Source: Haematococcus lacustris (Eukaryota > Chlorophyta > Chlorophyceae > Chlamydomonadales > Haematococcaceae). From it: a stretch of DNA of 64,000 bases. The stretch spans positions 1,310,350 to 1,374,349 of the forward strand of contig JASKMD010000014.1 of the NCBI GenBank assembly GCA_030144725.1, read 5' to 3'. The notes below the pieces were generated by a model. It was not told the DNA's origin and ran no database searches. It saw only the letters and a list, made by a program, of their open reading frames with translations. Below, one piece after another: positions 22,805 through 34,700 of the stretch. The first letter of the stretch is position 1, and each line of letters starts with the position of its first letter. The translations under genes and the position numbers were made by a program.

Positions 22805-23028
22805 TTATTGTCTGCTGCTGCTGCTGCCATTGTGCGGTGCCTTGCTAGTGTGCGCGTGGCCTCAACACTCCTACAATTTAGGGCCTGCGTTTCTCCCTGC
22901 GCTTTGGCCGACTTTGTCCGTTTGGGCTGAAACTCGGCCAGTTGGTAGCTTGTGATGTAAGGAATCCATCCCAAAAAGAATCAGGTCAAAAAAGTCAAAG
23001 GCGGAGGCTGGGCGGCCCGTGGCGTTCA

Positions 23029-23483
23029 CGCAGGGACGGATGCAGGGATGGAGGGGGGGGCGCAGGGACAAACGCAGGGATGGAGGGGGGGGTGCAGGGA
23101 CGAACGCAGGGACGACTTGGGGGCGCAGGGACGAACGCAGGGATGGAGGGGGGGGTGCAGGGACGAACGCAGGGATGGAGGGGGGGCGCAGGGACGGATG
23201 CAGGGACGAGTGCAGGGACGAATGCAGGGATGATGGGCGCAGGGACGAGTGCAGGGATGAGCGCAAGGGTGAGCGCAGGGACGAGCGCAGGGATGACGGG
23301 CGCAGGGATGAGTGCGGGGACGCGCGCAGGGACGAGTGCAGGGACGGATGCAGGGATGACTGACGCAGGGACGAGTGCAGGGACGAGCGTAGGGACGAGT
23401 GCAGGGATGACGGGCGCAGGGACTAGCGCAGGGACGAGTGCAGGGATGAGTGCAGGGACAAGTGCAGGGACGAGCGCAGGGAC
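23029..23483. repeat. GCAGGGAC subterminal array (left)
   Basis: Units of about 10-18 bp built on GCAGGGACGA or GCAGGGATGA, with some ggagggggg linkers. Inverse of the array at 30309-31312. The Ala-Gly-Thr-Ser frames are artefacts. Confidence 0.95.
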
Positions 23484-23582
23484 CTTGCATGACATGTCAC
23501 CTTTGTGTATCCCTAACACTTGCATACTCTGTGTAACCCAACCATTTCAACCATGGTCGTGAAGTATCACATGTAGTCCATG

Positions 23583-26165
23583 TCAATCCTCTCGATCTCT
23601 CTTACTGCGTCCACCCCTGCCACCACCCCTGCCACCACCCCTGCTACCACCCCTGCTACCTTCACCGACTGGCTTTCGCTGGGTCTTGCCACCCTTTCCA
23701 GGCTCAGCCTCCTGCTCTTCTGGCTTTGCTGGTGGCCAGCTTACGCCTGCTGCCTCATACCACTGCTGCTCCAACTGCTTCAGACTTGCCTCTGAGAAGT
23801 CTGGGACTTTAAGCCAATCCTCCACCCACATGGCGTCCTCTTCTTTCCGAGCTGGGGGCTTGTATGGGACCTTAGGCACGTGCTTGCCACCTGCTGCTTC
23901 CCCCTGCCAGGCCGGCACCTTGGGGGTGCTGCCGGTCCTGGGCTCCGTGGTGGGCTGGCACAGGCTGTCAAACAGGCGGCCAAACTCAGCTATGTAGCAG
24001 GTGGTGTCCGACACAAAGCCAGTGGAGGCGTAGAAGTGCACCCGCACTGAGCCTGTCCCCTCCCTGCCCTCATCACCTGCATGGATTGTGTACCCACGCA
24101 TCCCCAGCACCTGACCTGGCTCCAATGTCACCCTCACCACCTCCTGGGCTGTCATCTTCTGCTGCAGGTACTCCTGAAGAGCAGCCTGGCACTCATGGCT
24201 CTTGCCCGGACCGTTCCAGAAATGCTCCACTATCTGGACCCACTTGTGGCTGCGGGGGATGAGGAGGATGCTGACCCGCTGCATGGCCATGATGAGCACC
24301 ATGCCATCACGCCCTGGAATGAAACGCCACTGGATGGCGGGCGGCTTCTGCTTAGGGGATGGCTGCCGGCTGGGGGATTGCTGCCGGCTTGGGGATTGCT
24401 GCCGCCTGGGGGATGGCTGCCGCTTGAGGGATGGCTGGCTGGGACCTGCACCTGTACCTGCTGCCTGGCTGCTGCATGCTGCTGAGGAGGGGGCTTCTGG
24501 CTGGGGAGCGTCTGTCGAGGGGGGTTGGGGTGGGAGCAGGGCTGCTTGTCTTGCCTCCTCCTCATCTGACCACGAAGGCCGCACATCCACATGCAGTGCC
24601 TGAGCTGGCACCAAGCCGGTAGCCCCTTTGGGTTTGCCGTTTCCCAGCATCTTGTACGGGTCGTTGCACAGGATGGTGCCACCACGGAGGGGGGAGTTGA
24701 CCAGCTCGTTGGCCCTGGCCTGGAGGCGCTTCAAGCACGCCTGAGCCCACACCTTGGCAGCCAGGTGGCGTGCCTTGATGGTGGCATCCAGATTCTGGAA
24801 CGTCTGCACCGCTTCCTCTGTCAGCATCCCCGCCATGGACACCTCGTCAGCCAGGCTGCCATCATGTTGAGGGCTGGTGAAGAGCAGCTGTTTGCGCTGC
24901 CCTGTCCCAAACTCAGTCACCACCTCCTGCAAGCAAGCAACACACCATAAGCATGTGCCTTGTTGAGATGGTGTATGTGCGCATGCCAATGATGTGACAT
25001 GTAAGTATTGGGGACTAAGATATAGTCTTGTAAGGCTAGAGTTAGGGATAGGGATGGGGACAGGGCTAGGGCTAGGGCTAGGGCTAGGGCTAGGGCTAGG
25101 GCTAGGGCTAGGGCTAGGGCCAGGGTTAGGGATAGGGTTAGGGCTAGGGCTAGGGATAGGGTTAGGGTTAGGGTTAGGGTTAGGGTTAAACTGAAGGGCT
25201 CAACTCTGCACCTGAGCTCAACCGGACAGGTTAGCTATCATTTGAAGCAGTTGTTCTCACCTCCGTTCCCTGCACCTCTCCCGGTACAACCTTAAGCGTC
25301 CCATCGGTGTTGACAGCGCTCTCTTTGAAGATGATGCGAGCGTAGTGCATGGCCAGCGTCAACAGGGCCCAGAGCTCCTTGGCGATTGGCATGATGTCTT
25401 TTCCAACCACCGTCACTGCATAGCCCTCCTCCTCGACCTCAGCCTTGAACTCCTCCTCCTCTCCAAGCTGGAACTCCCTGCAGATAGCGTTCCTGAAGCG
25501 AGGCCCCATCCATGACAGGGTGCCCGTCTTGCCCTTCTTCTGAGGTGGCTCTTTACCCTGCATAAAATCAACAAGGTCAATGATGGTGCCGTTAGATCTA
25601 CACAACTCGTATGTAGGGTGTGCAAGGCATAGGTGACTTGCAGGCATGTAAGTCATGGAAGTTTAAACATGACGCTGTTATGCAATGCAAGTAAATGACA
25701 AGTGACATGCTGCTTTGGCTCCACTGTCAAACCTGGTCAGCCGCCGCCGCCTTGTCCTGCTGCTTGTGCATCTTCAGGTCAAATAGTCCCTCCATCATGG
25801 CCTCCATCCTCTCTACCATGGCCTGCAATGCGTCCCGCTTTTGCAGCTTGGTCGGTGGGAGCAGGCCGCGCCCCAGGCGGTAGCTCCTCCCTTAATGCAC
25901 GCCGGTGAATACCGGAGTAGTCTTCTTCTTCTTCTCTTCTTCTTCTGCATGGCGTCCAGCTGATGATGCTTGGGTAGCATAGCCACCAGCTTGGCGAAAC
26001 GCTCCTCAAGGGCCTGAATTCACAACATGGATTACTGTCATTGTCAATGCTCTACACATCATCAACATGCATGATGCCCCACATGCTGTACTGACTCACA
26101 GCTTGGCTTGTCGAGTCTCTCTCTGCTGCCGACCTCTTCTTCTCTCCTCCCACTTGGCTGGTTCC
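23583..26165 (-). CDS. 2OG-Fe(II) dioxygenase-like protein (transposon partner gene)
   Basis: Exons from the 5' side: 26165-26100, 26013-25733, 25557-25261 and 24926-23583; the true start is not found. The N-terminal part has basic and coiled-coil stretches (EEKKRS; QAMVERMEAMMEGLFDLKMH). In the last exon, QALHVDVRP gives HxD, a Ser/Gln/Pro-rich insert of about 85 residues follows, then GRDGMVLIMAMQRVSILLIP, VTLEPGQVLGMRGYTIHAG (distal His) and an Arg 13 residues later (VRVHFYAS). It ends in an RGG-rich basic tail (RGGGRGGGRGG). A low-complexity insert within the beta-helix is also known in TET enzymes. Substrate unknown; DNA base oxidation is an inference. The coding phase between 25820 and 25940 is unclear (AGAAGAAG tract), so a small frameshift is possible. 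Head to head with the transposase. Confidence 0.72.
25040..25187 (+). repeat. Telomere-like GCTAGGG/TTAGGG run in an intron
   Basis: About 24 hexamer-like units: first GCTAGGG-type (gctagg repeated), ending in five perfect TTAGGG units at 25158-25187. It lies in the intron between exons ending at 25261 and starting at 24926 of the dioxygenase-like gene. Confidence 0.9.
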
Positions 26166-26506
26166 CTACAATCACACATTCAATGCACGTTCTGGGTCTA
26201 TGTCCCTCACAACTATCTAGATGTACCACACATCAATAACGTCATTATGTGATGTACCTCACATACGGACATCAAGCAATTACGCACAATTACATGCACA
26301 GTCATGCGGATTAGCTCATCAGGCTTTAATGAGTAGGTGCCCATTATCCATGGTTATGCAGATATGAGCGGTTTTCCATACACATACTTAATAAAAGGTA
26401 ATAGAACATCCACATCCACATCCATTGGGCTTAATACCACCACCTCCCAGCACACCTCCAATTCTCCCATACTCCCCTATAGACAATGATGGTGTCTTTG
26501 TGACGC
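26166..26506. promoter_or_regulatory. Intergenic region between divergent transposon genes
   Basis: About 340 AT-richer bases separate the dioxygenase-like gene (-) from the transposase (+). It probably contains 5' exons and a shared promoter; an 'aataaaagg' at about 26389 and 'ctatctagatg' are present, but no motif can be defended as a TATA box. The first transposase exons (zinc-finger part) may lie here and were not recognised. Confidence 0.4.
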
Positions 26507-29500
26507 ATGCCATTATGTGGTGCTGTACATGCCATGACAGAGAGTGGCTCCATTGAGGCACGTAGCAGCATCTACCTTCACGGCCTTCAGGACACCCTGA
26601 ACATCCTCATGAACAACCCCCAAGTCAAGAAGTGGCTCCTGGAGCGCCCAGTGAATACAGAACCAGGCTCCTTTGCAGCAAGTAAGAGTGTGTGCATGAC
26701 AGGTGCATATTGGAAAACAACGACAATAAATCCATAGCCCATCAACGTGTGGTTGATTTGGTTGAATCACATGTAGGCCCTGCCGCTGCCCACATCCGGG
26801 AGCATGTTACGCCTGATGTGTATGATAACCCGTACGCTGTGAGGGTCAGCTTAGGGCTGGACTGGGTGAGCATCAACAAGAAATCAGTGGGAGTGCACTT
26901 TCATGATTGTCATGCAGGTGAGAAATCATGATTGTCATGCAGGTGAGAAATCATGATTGTCATGAAATCATGATTGTCATGCAGGTGAGCAAGCAACCTA
27001 GTATCCTTGACACCACACATTGACTTGCCCCTACATACACAACCATCAGTGCAACACCCAGCCAGTCAATGCAGGTTGACACCATGCATAGCTTTTCACT
27101 CATGCCCGCCTTGTGTTTTGTTGTCTGTGAGCTCCAGTTGGTGGACGTCCCAGATCATGTGCGGGGCAAGGACGACACCTGGGCCATCCTGGGCGTCATC
27201 ATCGACAACAAGACTTCAGCTGACTCGCATGTCACCGGCTACATGAAGCCCATCTTTGAGGCTTTCCAGGGAGCGCTGGGACCAGACAGCTCCAAGCACG
27301 TCCACCTGCGCAGTGAGGCCTTTGGCGACCGCCCCATTGAGGTCCCCCGGCTGTACCCTATCGTGATCAGTCTGGTGGCAGACACTCCAGCCAGGCAAGT
27401 TGTTACAACCAGAGGTGCACTATGTGGCTGGCCTCACAATGTCTTCACCAACATGTGGCACCCTGCGTTTGCAGGGCTGCTTGGTCTGGTGGCATGCAAG
27501 CGGGCGCCAACATGAACTGCATGTGGTGCTGGCTCAGTACCCCAAAGCATGGCAAGGAAGGAGTCCATCCCATGGGCTACGTCGAACCTGTGGACGCACC
27601 TACTATCCCCCCAGCAGTCAGACCTCCAACGCCTCTGGCTGCCGGTGAGGCAGCTCCAGCCAAGGTGCATATGATGGATGCGTGCATGCGCCTGACGGCT
27701 GAGGAGTTCAAGCTGCGGGGAGACCTGGTGAAGGCCGCTCTAGAGCATGGGGGTCAGGAGCATGTGGGCCTGAAGCCTGGCCAGCATGGTTGTAACCGCC
27801 CTGCTCTCATCCTGGAGTTCCTTCGGTACGTGGAGGGCACGTGGGTCCATGTCGTGCCCATAGCCCACAGCCTGCTTTTTGGGCTGGTGAAAAACCACCT
27901 GCTGTGGCTGCTTTCTACCAAGGAGAACAGCCCTTTCGACACCCATGAACGCAAGCTCATTGAGGAGCGCTTCAAGCACATCCGCGTGCCAGTTGACTAC
28001 GGACGCAAGCCCCATCACAGTGTCAAATGCAGGTACGATGACAAATCAACAGGGGCAATGGGAGCAACACTAGCATAACTGGGACTAGGGCAGCACAGGA
28101 GTGTAAGACAAGGAGTTGCTATGCAATGTTTGTAACTGTGACTAATTGTGCTTAAGGTAGGAGCATATACACACGAGATGAATATGTTGTGTTTGCATTG
28201 CAGTGCCTGGATCATGGACGACTACATGAACTTCCTCAAGCATGAGTGGGAGTACGTGTTCTTGGACATCATCAAGCGCAACACATCCAGCCGGCGACTT
28301 CACTTTGAGCTGTGGGAGCACCTGGTCCAAGCCGTGCTGCACTATCTGACGCCAGGTATGTAGGTTGTAGATGTAGCTGAGGTACTGATGTTACCAGGAC
28401 CACCATAAGGATCACCATCATGGAGTGCTCTGATAACACAGTCAAATGCTACTTTTGCCAGGTGCTGACACACCTGCAACAGTGGGGGCCAACATCCAAA
28501 AGGGCTTCGACAACCTGCTCGACTACGCTAAGAAGCTGGAGAAGCACAAGGTGGAGCTGCATGTCCCGGCCCACATGTTCTCTCCCAACCTCCATATGTG
28601 TGTATGCCGGTGAGTGAGCAGTAGGGCGTTGATGTCAGATACTCCACCATCTTCGAGACCAATAGCCCCTCCTAGTTTATGACCACGAATAAGATAGCCT
28701 ATAACACCCCTCCAAAGGTAACTATGATGCTCACTTACCATGTACCTATGATTTCTAATGCAGTGCATTGCTTGTTGTGATGTGCGCAGGCTGCTGTATC
28801 AAGAGCTGCAACGTGGCCGCAGCTTTCGTGATGCTGAGTTTTGGTTGGAGCGTGCCATGCAGTACATGAAGCGCTGGGGAGGCAAGCATGCACCTGGTTC
28901 TACCATTGGCCTCTCAGCCTGCCTGCGTGAGAAGGTGTACCGCCGAGTGTACCGCCAAGCTCAGCGTTTCCTGCACAAGATCCGGGCGCTGCAGGGTGGG
29001 GAGGATGAGGAGGGTGGGCACCAATCGCAGCAGGGAGCAGAGGGTGAGCCGATGGGGTCACAGCGGGGGGGGGCAGGGGATGGTTCGAGTTACCTGGTGG
29101 AGCGCCCCAACAGTGGGGCTGGTCAGGTCCGGGCCCCCACCACAGCAGAAGACACCCAGCCAGAGGCGGAGAGGAACTGCCAATTGGTTGGCGCTGGATA
29201 CCGTCAGTGCCCAGTCACGGGTGGGGAGCAGTGGGTGCGCCAGGCGGTCTGCACTATGGTGGGGGAGCTCAATGCTGGGTTGAATGGTGAGGGCAGCGGC
29301 TGGTGTGAGCAGGACGTCCTCGACCTGTTCTCTACTCCCCCTACCACCAGTGGTGCCCCTGCCCAGCCCCCTAACGTGCCAGGGCGGGTATGGTACTTCA
29401 CCCGTGCAGAGTGCACACAGCAGTTGATGTTCAGTGTGGCGTACAAGTGTGCAAAAAAGCGCAACAACAGTTGGGCCATGGATAAGTACTACTACAGAGC

Positions 29501-30230
29501 CAGCTTGTCCACTGTGAACGAGTATGCGGCCCACATTCAGTTCTGGGTGCGACTAGAGCACCCAATCATCTCAGGCCGCTTCCTGCGAGTGGCCATCGCA
29601 AGGCTGTTCCCCATCTACCCTGTGGGTGGCCTGCCCAACTTGTTGCATGGCATGGGCCCTGAACCAGAGACAGCAGAGGCAGCAGCAGCAGCCGCAGCAC
29701 GCACACCCGGGCGCAAGAGACCAGCCCCACAGGACACAGCGGCCAAACGGCGGGCAACAGGTCCAAAACCAGCAGCTGCAACAGCAGCGACATCAGCAGC
29801 AGGAGCAGCGGCTGCAGCAACAGCAGCAGCAGGAGAAGCAGCAGCAGAAGCAACAGCAGGAGGAGCAGGGGCAGCAGCAGCAGAGGCAGCAGCAGGAGAA
29901 GCAGAGGCAGCAGCAGCAGCAGCTCCGCCAGACGGTGCTGGCCCCTCTGTTCCGCCCCCCCACAATGGTGGGGCCAAAGGAGGACAACGCCGCTCAAGCC
30001 GTGTGGCCAAGGGGCCAGCCACCGTCCCACAGGAGCAGCCAACCCAGGCAACCATACCCTACCATCGGCGCGCCAAGTTCAGGACAAAGGAGGCAGGTGC
30101 TGGTCCTGCTGAGTGGTTTGCAGTGAATGGGGAGCAGCTGCACACTCTGTTCGTGTCCTTCTTCCCCACAGGCGAGGGCCATGGGGACATGTACTTTGTT
30201 CCATACAACAGCCTCAGCAAGCAGCACTAG
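26507..30230 (+). CDS. CACTA-like (Tnp2-type) transposase, second family
   Basis: Homologous to the 44811-49489 transposase exon by exon. Segments: about 26507-26681, 26777-26865 (or to 26917), 27075 (or 27132)-27394, 27475-28032, 28204-28355, 28462-28609 and 28790-30230 (TAG). Signatures: VSLGLDW (first Asp), SLVADTPAR (second Asp), GMQAGANMNCMWCWL (CxxC), HVVPIAHSLLFGLVKNHLLW, VLHYLTPG, HIQFWVRLEHP and the C-terminus GEGHGDMYFVPYNSLS. Residues after about 29660 are Ala-rich from a GCA/CAG run. The intron after 27394 has a GC donor. The 5' exons with the zinc finger were not found. It should cut and join the CACTC ends of its family. Confidence 0.78.
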
Positions 30231-30308
30231 ACACTGTCACAGTCGTTCAGGCCACATCATAATGATGAGAATGTGCTGATTGTAATCAGGTTGCGCCAAT
30301 CATCAATA

Positions 30309-31312
30309 CACTCGTCCCTGCACTCGTCCCTGCACTCGTCCCTGCACCCCCCCCCTCCATCCCTGCATTCGTTCCTGCACCCCCAGGTCATCCCTGCACT
30401 CGTCCCTGCGTCCCTCCTTCCATCCCTGCACTCGTCCCTGCACTCGTTCCTGCACTCATCCCTGCACTCGTCCCTGCACTCGTCCCTGCGCCCGTCGTCC
30501 CTGCACTCGTCCCTGCACCCAGAATCCCTGCAATCGTCCCTGCGCTCATCCCTGCACTCGTCCCTGCGTTTATCCCTGCGCTCGTCCCTGCGCTCATCCC
30601 TGCACTCGTCCCTGCGCCCGACATCCCTGCGCTCGTCCCTGCGCTCATCCCTGCACTCGTCCCTGCGCCCGTCGTCCCTGCACTCGTCCCTGCGCCCGTA
30701 ATCCCTGCACTCGTCCCTGCGCCCGTCATCCCTGCACTCGTCCCTGCGCCCGTAATCCCTGCGCTCGTCCCTGCGCCCATCCCTGCACTCGTCCCTGCGC
30801 CCGTCATACCTGCGCTCGTCCCTGCGCTCATCCCTGCGCTCGTCCCTGCGCTCATCCCTGCACTCGTCCCTGCGCCCTTAATCCCTGCGCTCGTCCCTGC
30901 GCTCATCCCTGCACTCGTCCCTGCGCCCGCCATCCCTGCGTTCATCCCTGCGTTCATCCCTGCGCTCATCCCTGCACTCGTCCCTGCACTCGTCCCTGCG
31001 CCCATAATCCCTGCGCTCGTCCCTGCGCTCATCCCTGCACTCGTCCCTGCGCCCATAATCCCTGCGCTCGTCCCTGCGCTCATCCCTGCACTCGTCCCTG
31101 CGCCCATAATCCCTGCGCTCGTCCCTGCGCTCATCCCTGCACTCGTCCCTGCGCCCCCAGGTCATCCCTGCGTTCGTCCCTGCACCCCCCCCTCCATCCC
31201 TGCGTTCGTCCCTGCACCCCCCCTCCATCCCTGCGTCTGTCCCTGCACCCCCCCCTCCATCCCTGCGTTTGTCCCTGCGCCCCCCCCTCCATCCCTGCAT
31301 CCGTCCCTGCGT
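30309..31312. repeat. GCAGGGAC subterminal array (right)
   Basis: About 1 kb of TCCCTGCACTCG/TCCCTGCGCTCA units, the inverse of 23029-23483 and twice as long. It ends just inside the right inverted repeat. Open frames are artefacts. Confidence 0.95.
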
Positions 31313-31476
31313 AAACGCCACGGGCCGCCCAGCCTCAGCCTTTGATTTTTTTGACCTGATTCTTTTTGGGATGGATTCCTTACATTACAAGCTACCAACT
31401 GGCCAAATTTCAGCCCCAACGGACAAGGTCGGCAAAAGCGCAGGGAGAAACGCAGGGCCTAAATTGTAGGAGTGAA

Positions 31477-31760
31477 TTTACTTTCAAAATTCTAGTCTGG
31501 AAGCATGTGATCAACAATACTGCAAACCACGGGCATGGTGATTTGCCCTGTATGCATTATCCCAGTGTCCAGTATTGCGCGTGTTATGCCTCGTTCAGGT
31601 ATATGTGAACACCTTCTAGTGCACTTTACACGGGGTCACTGAAACCCTGCACACGGTCAGCGAAACCCTGCACTAGGTTGACGAAACCCTGCACTAGGTC
31701 AACAAAACCAGCAGCAAGGTTTGGATTGACATGTCCATGAACCTCTTATCAAGCATCTCA
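31477..31760. other. 3' flank of the partner gene with a short GAAACCCTGCAC run
   Basis: No gene. 31632-31707 holds four or five gaaaccctgcac units with acacggtc or ctaggt linkers, the motif also used by the 33409-43745 element. Confidence 0.6.
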
Positions 31761-34700
31761 TCAATCAAACAAGTCACAGCGTGCTGCTGCTGCTGCCACT
31801 GCTGCATCTGCATCTGCTTCTGCTGCTGCCACTGCCTCTGCTACTGCCCCTGCCCCTGCCTCTGCCCCTGCTGTGGCGGGTGCCACTGCCCCTGCCCCTG
31901 CCTCTGCCCCTGCTGTGGCGGGTGCCACTGCCCCTGCCCCTGACTCTGCCCCTGCTGTGGCAGGTGCCCCTGCCCCTGCCCCTGCCTCAGCCCCTGCTGC
32001 CCCTGCCAAAGCTCCTGCTGCCCCCACTGCCCCTGCTGCCACCACTGCCCCTGCTGCCCCCACTGCCCCTGGCCCTGCCCTTGCCCCTGCCACAGCCCCG
32101 GCCCCTGCCCTGCCCCGGCCCCTGTTGCCGACGTTGCCCTTCACCTTGCCCTGCCTCTGACCCTGCCCTGCCCCTGTCCCTGTCCCTGCTGCTCCTGCTG
32201 CTGCCCCTGTCGCCACTGCTGCCCCTGCTGCCAAGCCTGCCTGTAGCACAGCGGCGAGCTCCTCTGCCTCTGCCCCTGCTTCTCTGCCTGCACGCCTCTT
32301 CTTGGCTGCAGCTGGTGTGGGGTGAGCTGCCTTGGCAGCTGCCGTGCCCCCTCGGCGAGGGGGTGAAGCTGGGCCTGCCTGCTGCCCTGCACTGCTGGCA
32401 TCCTGCAGCTCCAGCAACAGCTTCGCCTTGTACTCCACAAGCCGGGTCTTGGTCGTCAACTGCACACAACAAGGTGGCAATATGAATCTTGGAAGGTAAG
32501 ACATGGTATGTGGTATGCTAGGGAATGGTAGGGTAATCACGTTAGAATCAGCTACTTGCCTTCCACCAGGATTGGTCCTGGGTGCATGCCTCCAACAGCA
32601 GGGTCTTGGCCTTCGCCTCCGTCGCCACCTGCACAGCATCAAGCAAAGCACACATACTCGGCCAACATTTCAAATTGCATACCTCAACCAGCATTTCAAT
32701 GAGGTACATACCGGGTCTGCATTGCTGCCGGCGGGGATAGACCTTGCTAGGTCCAGGGCCACCTCGTCAAACTGGTCATAGAATGTCTTGGACATTGCTT
32801 TCCAGGCCTTGGCAGCTTCCGGATGCTTGCCTTCTGGCGTCTGGTCTGGTTTCTTCCAGTTCTCTGCGATCAGGGGTGCACGCAATGTCATGGGTTAGCT
32901 CCACAGGGTCATGGCCCCTCACCACAGGGTCCTGCTGCACACCTACAGGGTCCTGGTACCTCACCACATGGTCCTGCTGCACACCTACAGGGTCCTGGTA
33001 CCTCACCACAGGGTCCTGCTGCACACCTACAGGGTCCTGCTGCACACCTACAGGGTCCACAGGGTTCTGGCTCCACTCACCTGAGGCTGCTCTCAGCTGA
33101 GCAGCTAAGAGCAGGAATGGCTCCATGGCTGTGGGCACAACATCGTCATTGCTGAACGGGGTGCATGATGAGTGGATGCATGCTACCCACTTTTTAAATG
33201 CCGCCAGCAACATCCAGTAGCTCAGCAAAGCCAGGTAGGGTGGGTTGGCCTTGGTGAATTCCTTCCATACGAGGCCGATGATTGCCCGCATGGGGACATT
33301 CCACCTGGCCTCCACTGAGTTGCTGCCCAGTTTGGGGTATTCCCCTGGTACACAGCTGGGGATGGTGTACTGCACAACACACACCAATACTGATTCACTA
33401 ACATTCACCACTCCTGGCAAATAAGGGCTGGCTGGCTCGGCAAACTTGCGAGTTGAGGTCTGAGACTTGGCATGTAGGCTGCTGTGACCTAGTGGAGGAG
33501 AAGACCCCCTTGGGCCAAAGTGAAATTCTTGGTCATTGCGGAGCTGCTGGACCAGCGGCTGGGCCCTCACCCCGAATTTGGTTAAGGGAGATGGTGCTAA
33601 CTGACTGAAGTGACTTTTTAAAATTTCTGAGTATGAGGAGTTGTCAGGCATCAGAATAGAAGCACAACCTAGTCGGTAGCATGTGTAAAGTCAAAGCCAG
33701 TAAGGAATGGGGGCCAGTATACTGAAACCCTGCACTAGGTTTATTCTCTCTTTTAGGCACAAGTAGCCTTTGAAACCTTGTGCAGGGTTTCACTTGACCT
33801 TGTGCAGGGTTTCGCAAACCTTGTGCAGGGTTTTGAGACCTAGTGCAGGGTTCCGCCGACCTTGTGCAGGGTTTCGATCCAAGCATCGATTTCACCTAAG
33901 TCAACTGAGACCTAGCACAGGGTTTCATTAACCTTGTGCAGGGTTTTGCTGACCTTGTGCAGGGTTTCGCAGCCACTATGATTTCACCTAAGTCAACTCA
34001 GACCTTGTGCAGGGTTTTGCTGACCTTGTGCAGGGTTTCGCAACCACTATGATTTCACCTAAGTCAACTCAGACCTAGCACAGGGTTTCATTAACCTTGT
34101 GCAGGGTTTTGCTGACCTTGTGCAGGGTTTCGCAACCACTATGATTTCACCTAAGTCAACTCAGACCTTGTGCGGGGTTTCGTTAACCTTGTGCAGGGTT
34201 TTGCTAACCTTGTGCAGGGTTTCGCAACCACTATGATTTCACCTAAGTCAACTCAGACCTTGTGCAGGGTTTCGTTAACCTAGTGCACGGTTTCGTTCCT
34301 TGTGTTGATTTCTCCTAAGTCATTCAATTTCATTGCAGGGTGCATGTGACTTGCATGCAAGAGCGCGAATTTGACGGGCTTGGTATTGGGATCTGCGCTA
34401 GCTGCCACCAAGCATGCCGTTGGTGTGCCATGAGGTCGCGAGGCGCCATGAGAGGAAACCATGTCGACCTCGCAAAGCCCGCAGTAATGCAGCAACACGC
34501 AACACGCGACACGTCCATCCCAAACTCAGCAGCAGCGACATCGACAGCGCCCAAATGCGCAGCCTCGCAGCCGGCCATGAAAGGCGGGCCAGCTAGCCTT
34601 CGCAACCATCAGTCGTCAGCCAAGAGGCCAGCATGCAGCTCGGTTTCGCAGCCATTAGCGATCAGCGAAAGGAATAGGGTATTTGTGATCAAGCACAGAG

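Larger units (their letters stand above)
22866..31474. mobile_element. Autonomous CACTA-like element with GCAGGGAC arrays
   Basis: Ends are CACTCCTACAATTTAGG at 22866 and its inverse at 31474, flanked by AA on both sides (22864-22865, 31475-31476). The first about 160 bp are inverted repeats (ggtagcttgtgatgtaagga; cccaaaaagaatcaggtc; ggcggcccgtggcgtt). Arrays of GCAGGGAC units follow on each side in opposite orientation. Between them is a head-to-head gene pair: dioxygenase-like gene (23583-26165, -) and transposase (26507-30230, +). At 8609 bp it is the cleanest complete example here of the gene layout. A 345-bp MITE at 53147 shares its termini. Confidence 0.9.

Noticed and set aside
29566..30055. 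Leu-rich membrane-like minus-strand protein
   Set aside because: Antisense of the GCA/CAG run in the last exon of the second transposase.
30388..31134. Ala-Gly-Thr-Ser-Ala-Gly-Met repeat protein, an ice-binding-like appearance
   Set aside because: Product of the GCAGGGAC array in all copies and orientations, and non-coding by position in the TIR-proximal region.
31781..32485. Leu/Pro-rich plus-strand protein of 234 codons
   Set aside because: Antisense of the Ala/Gly-rich last exon of the 569-residue partner gene, which is supported by seven in-phase splice joins.
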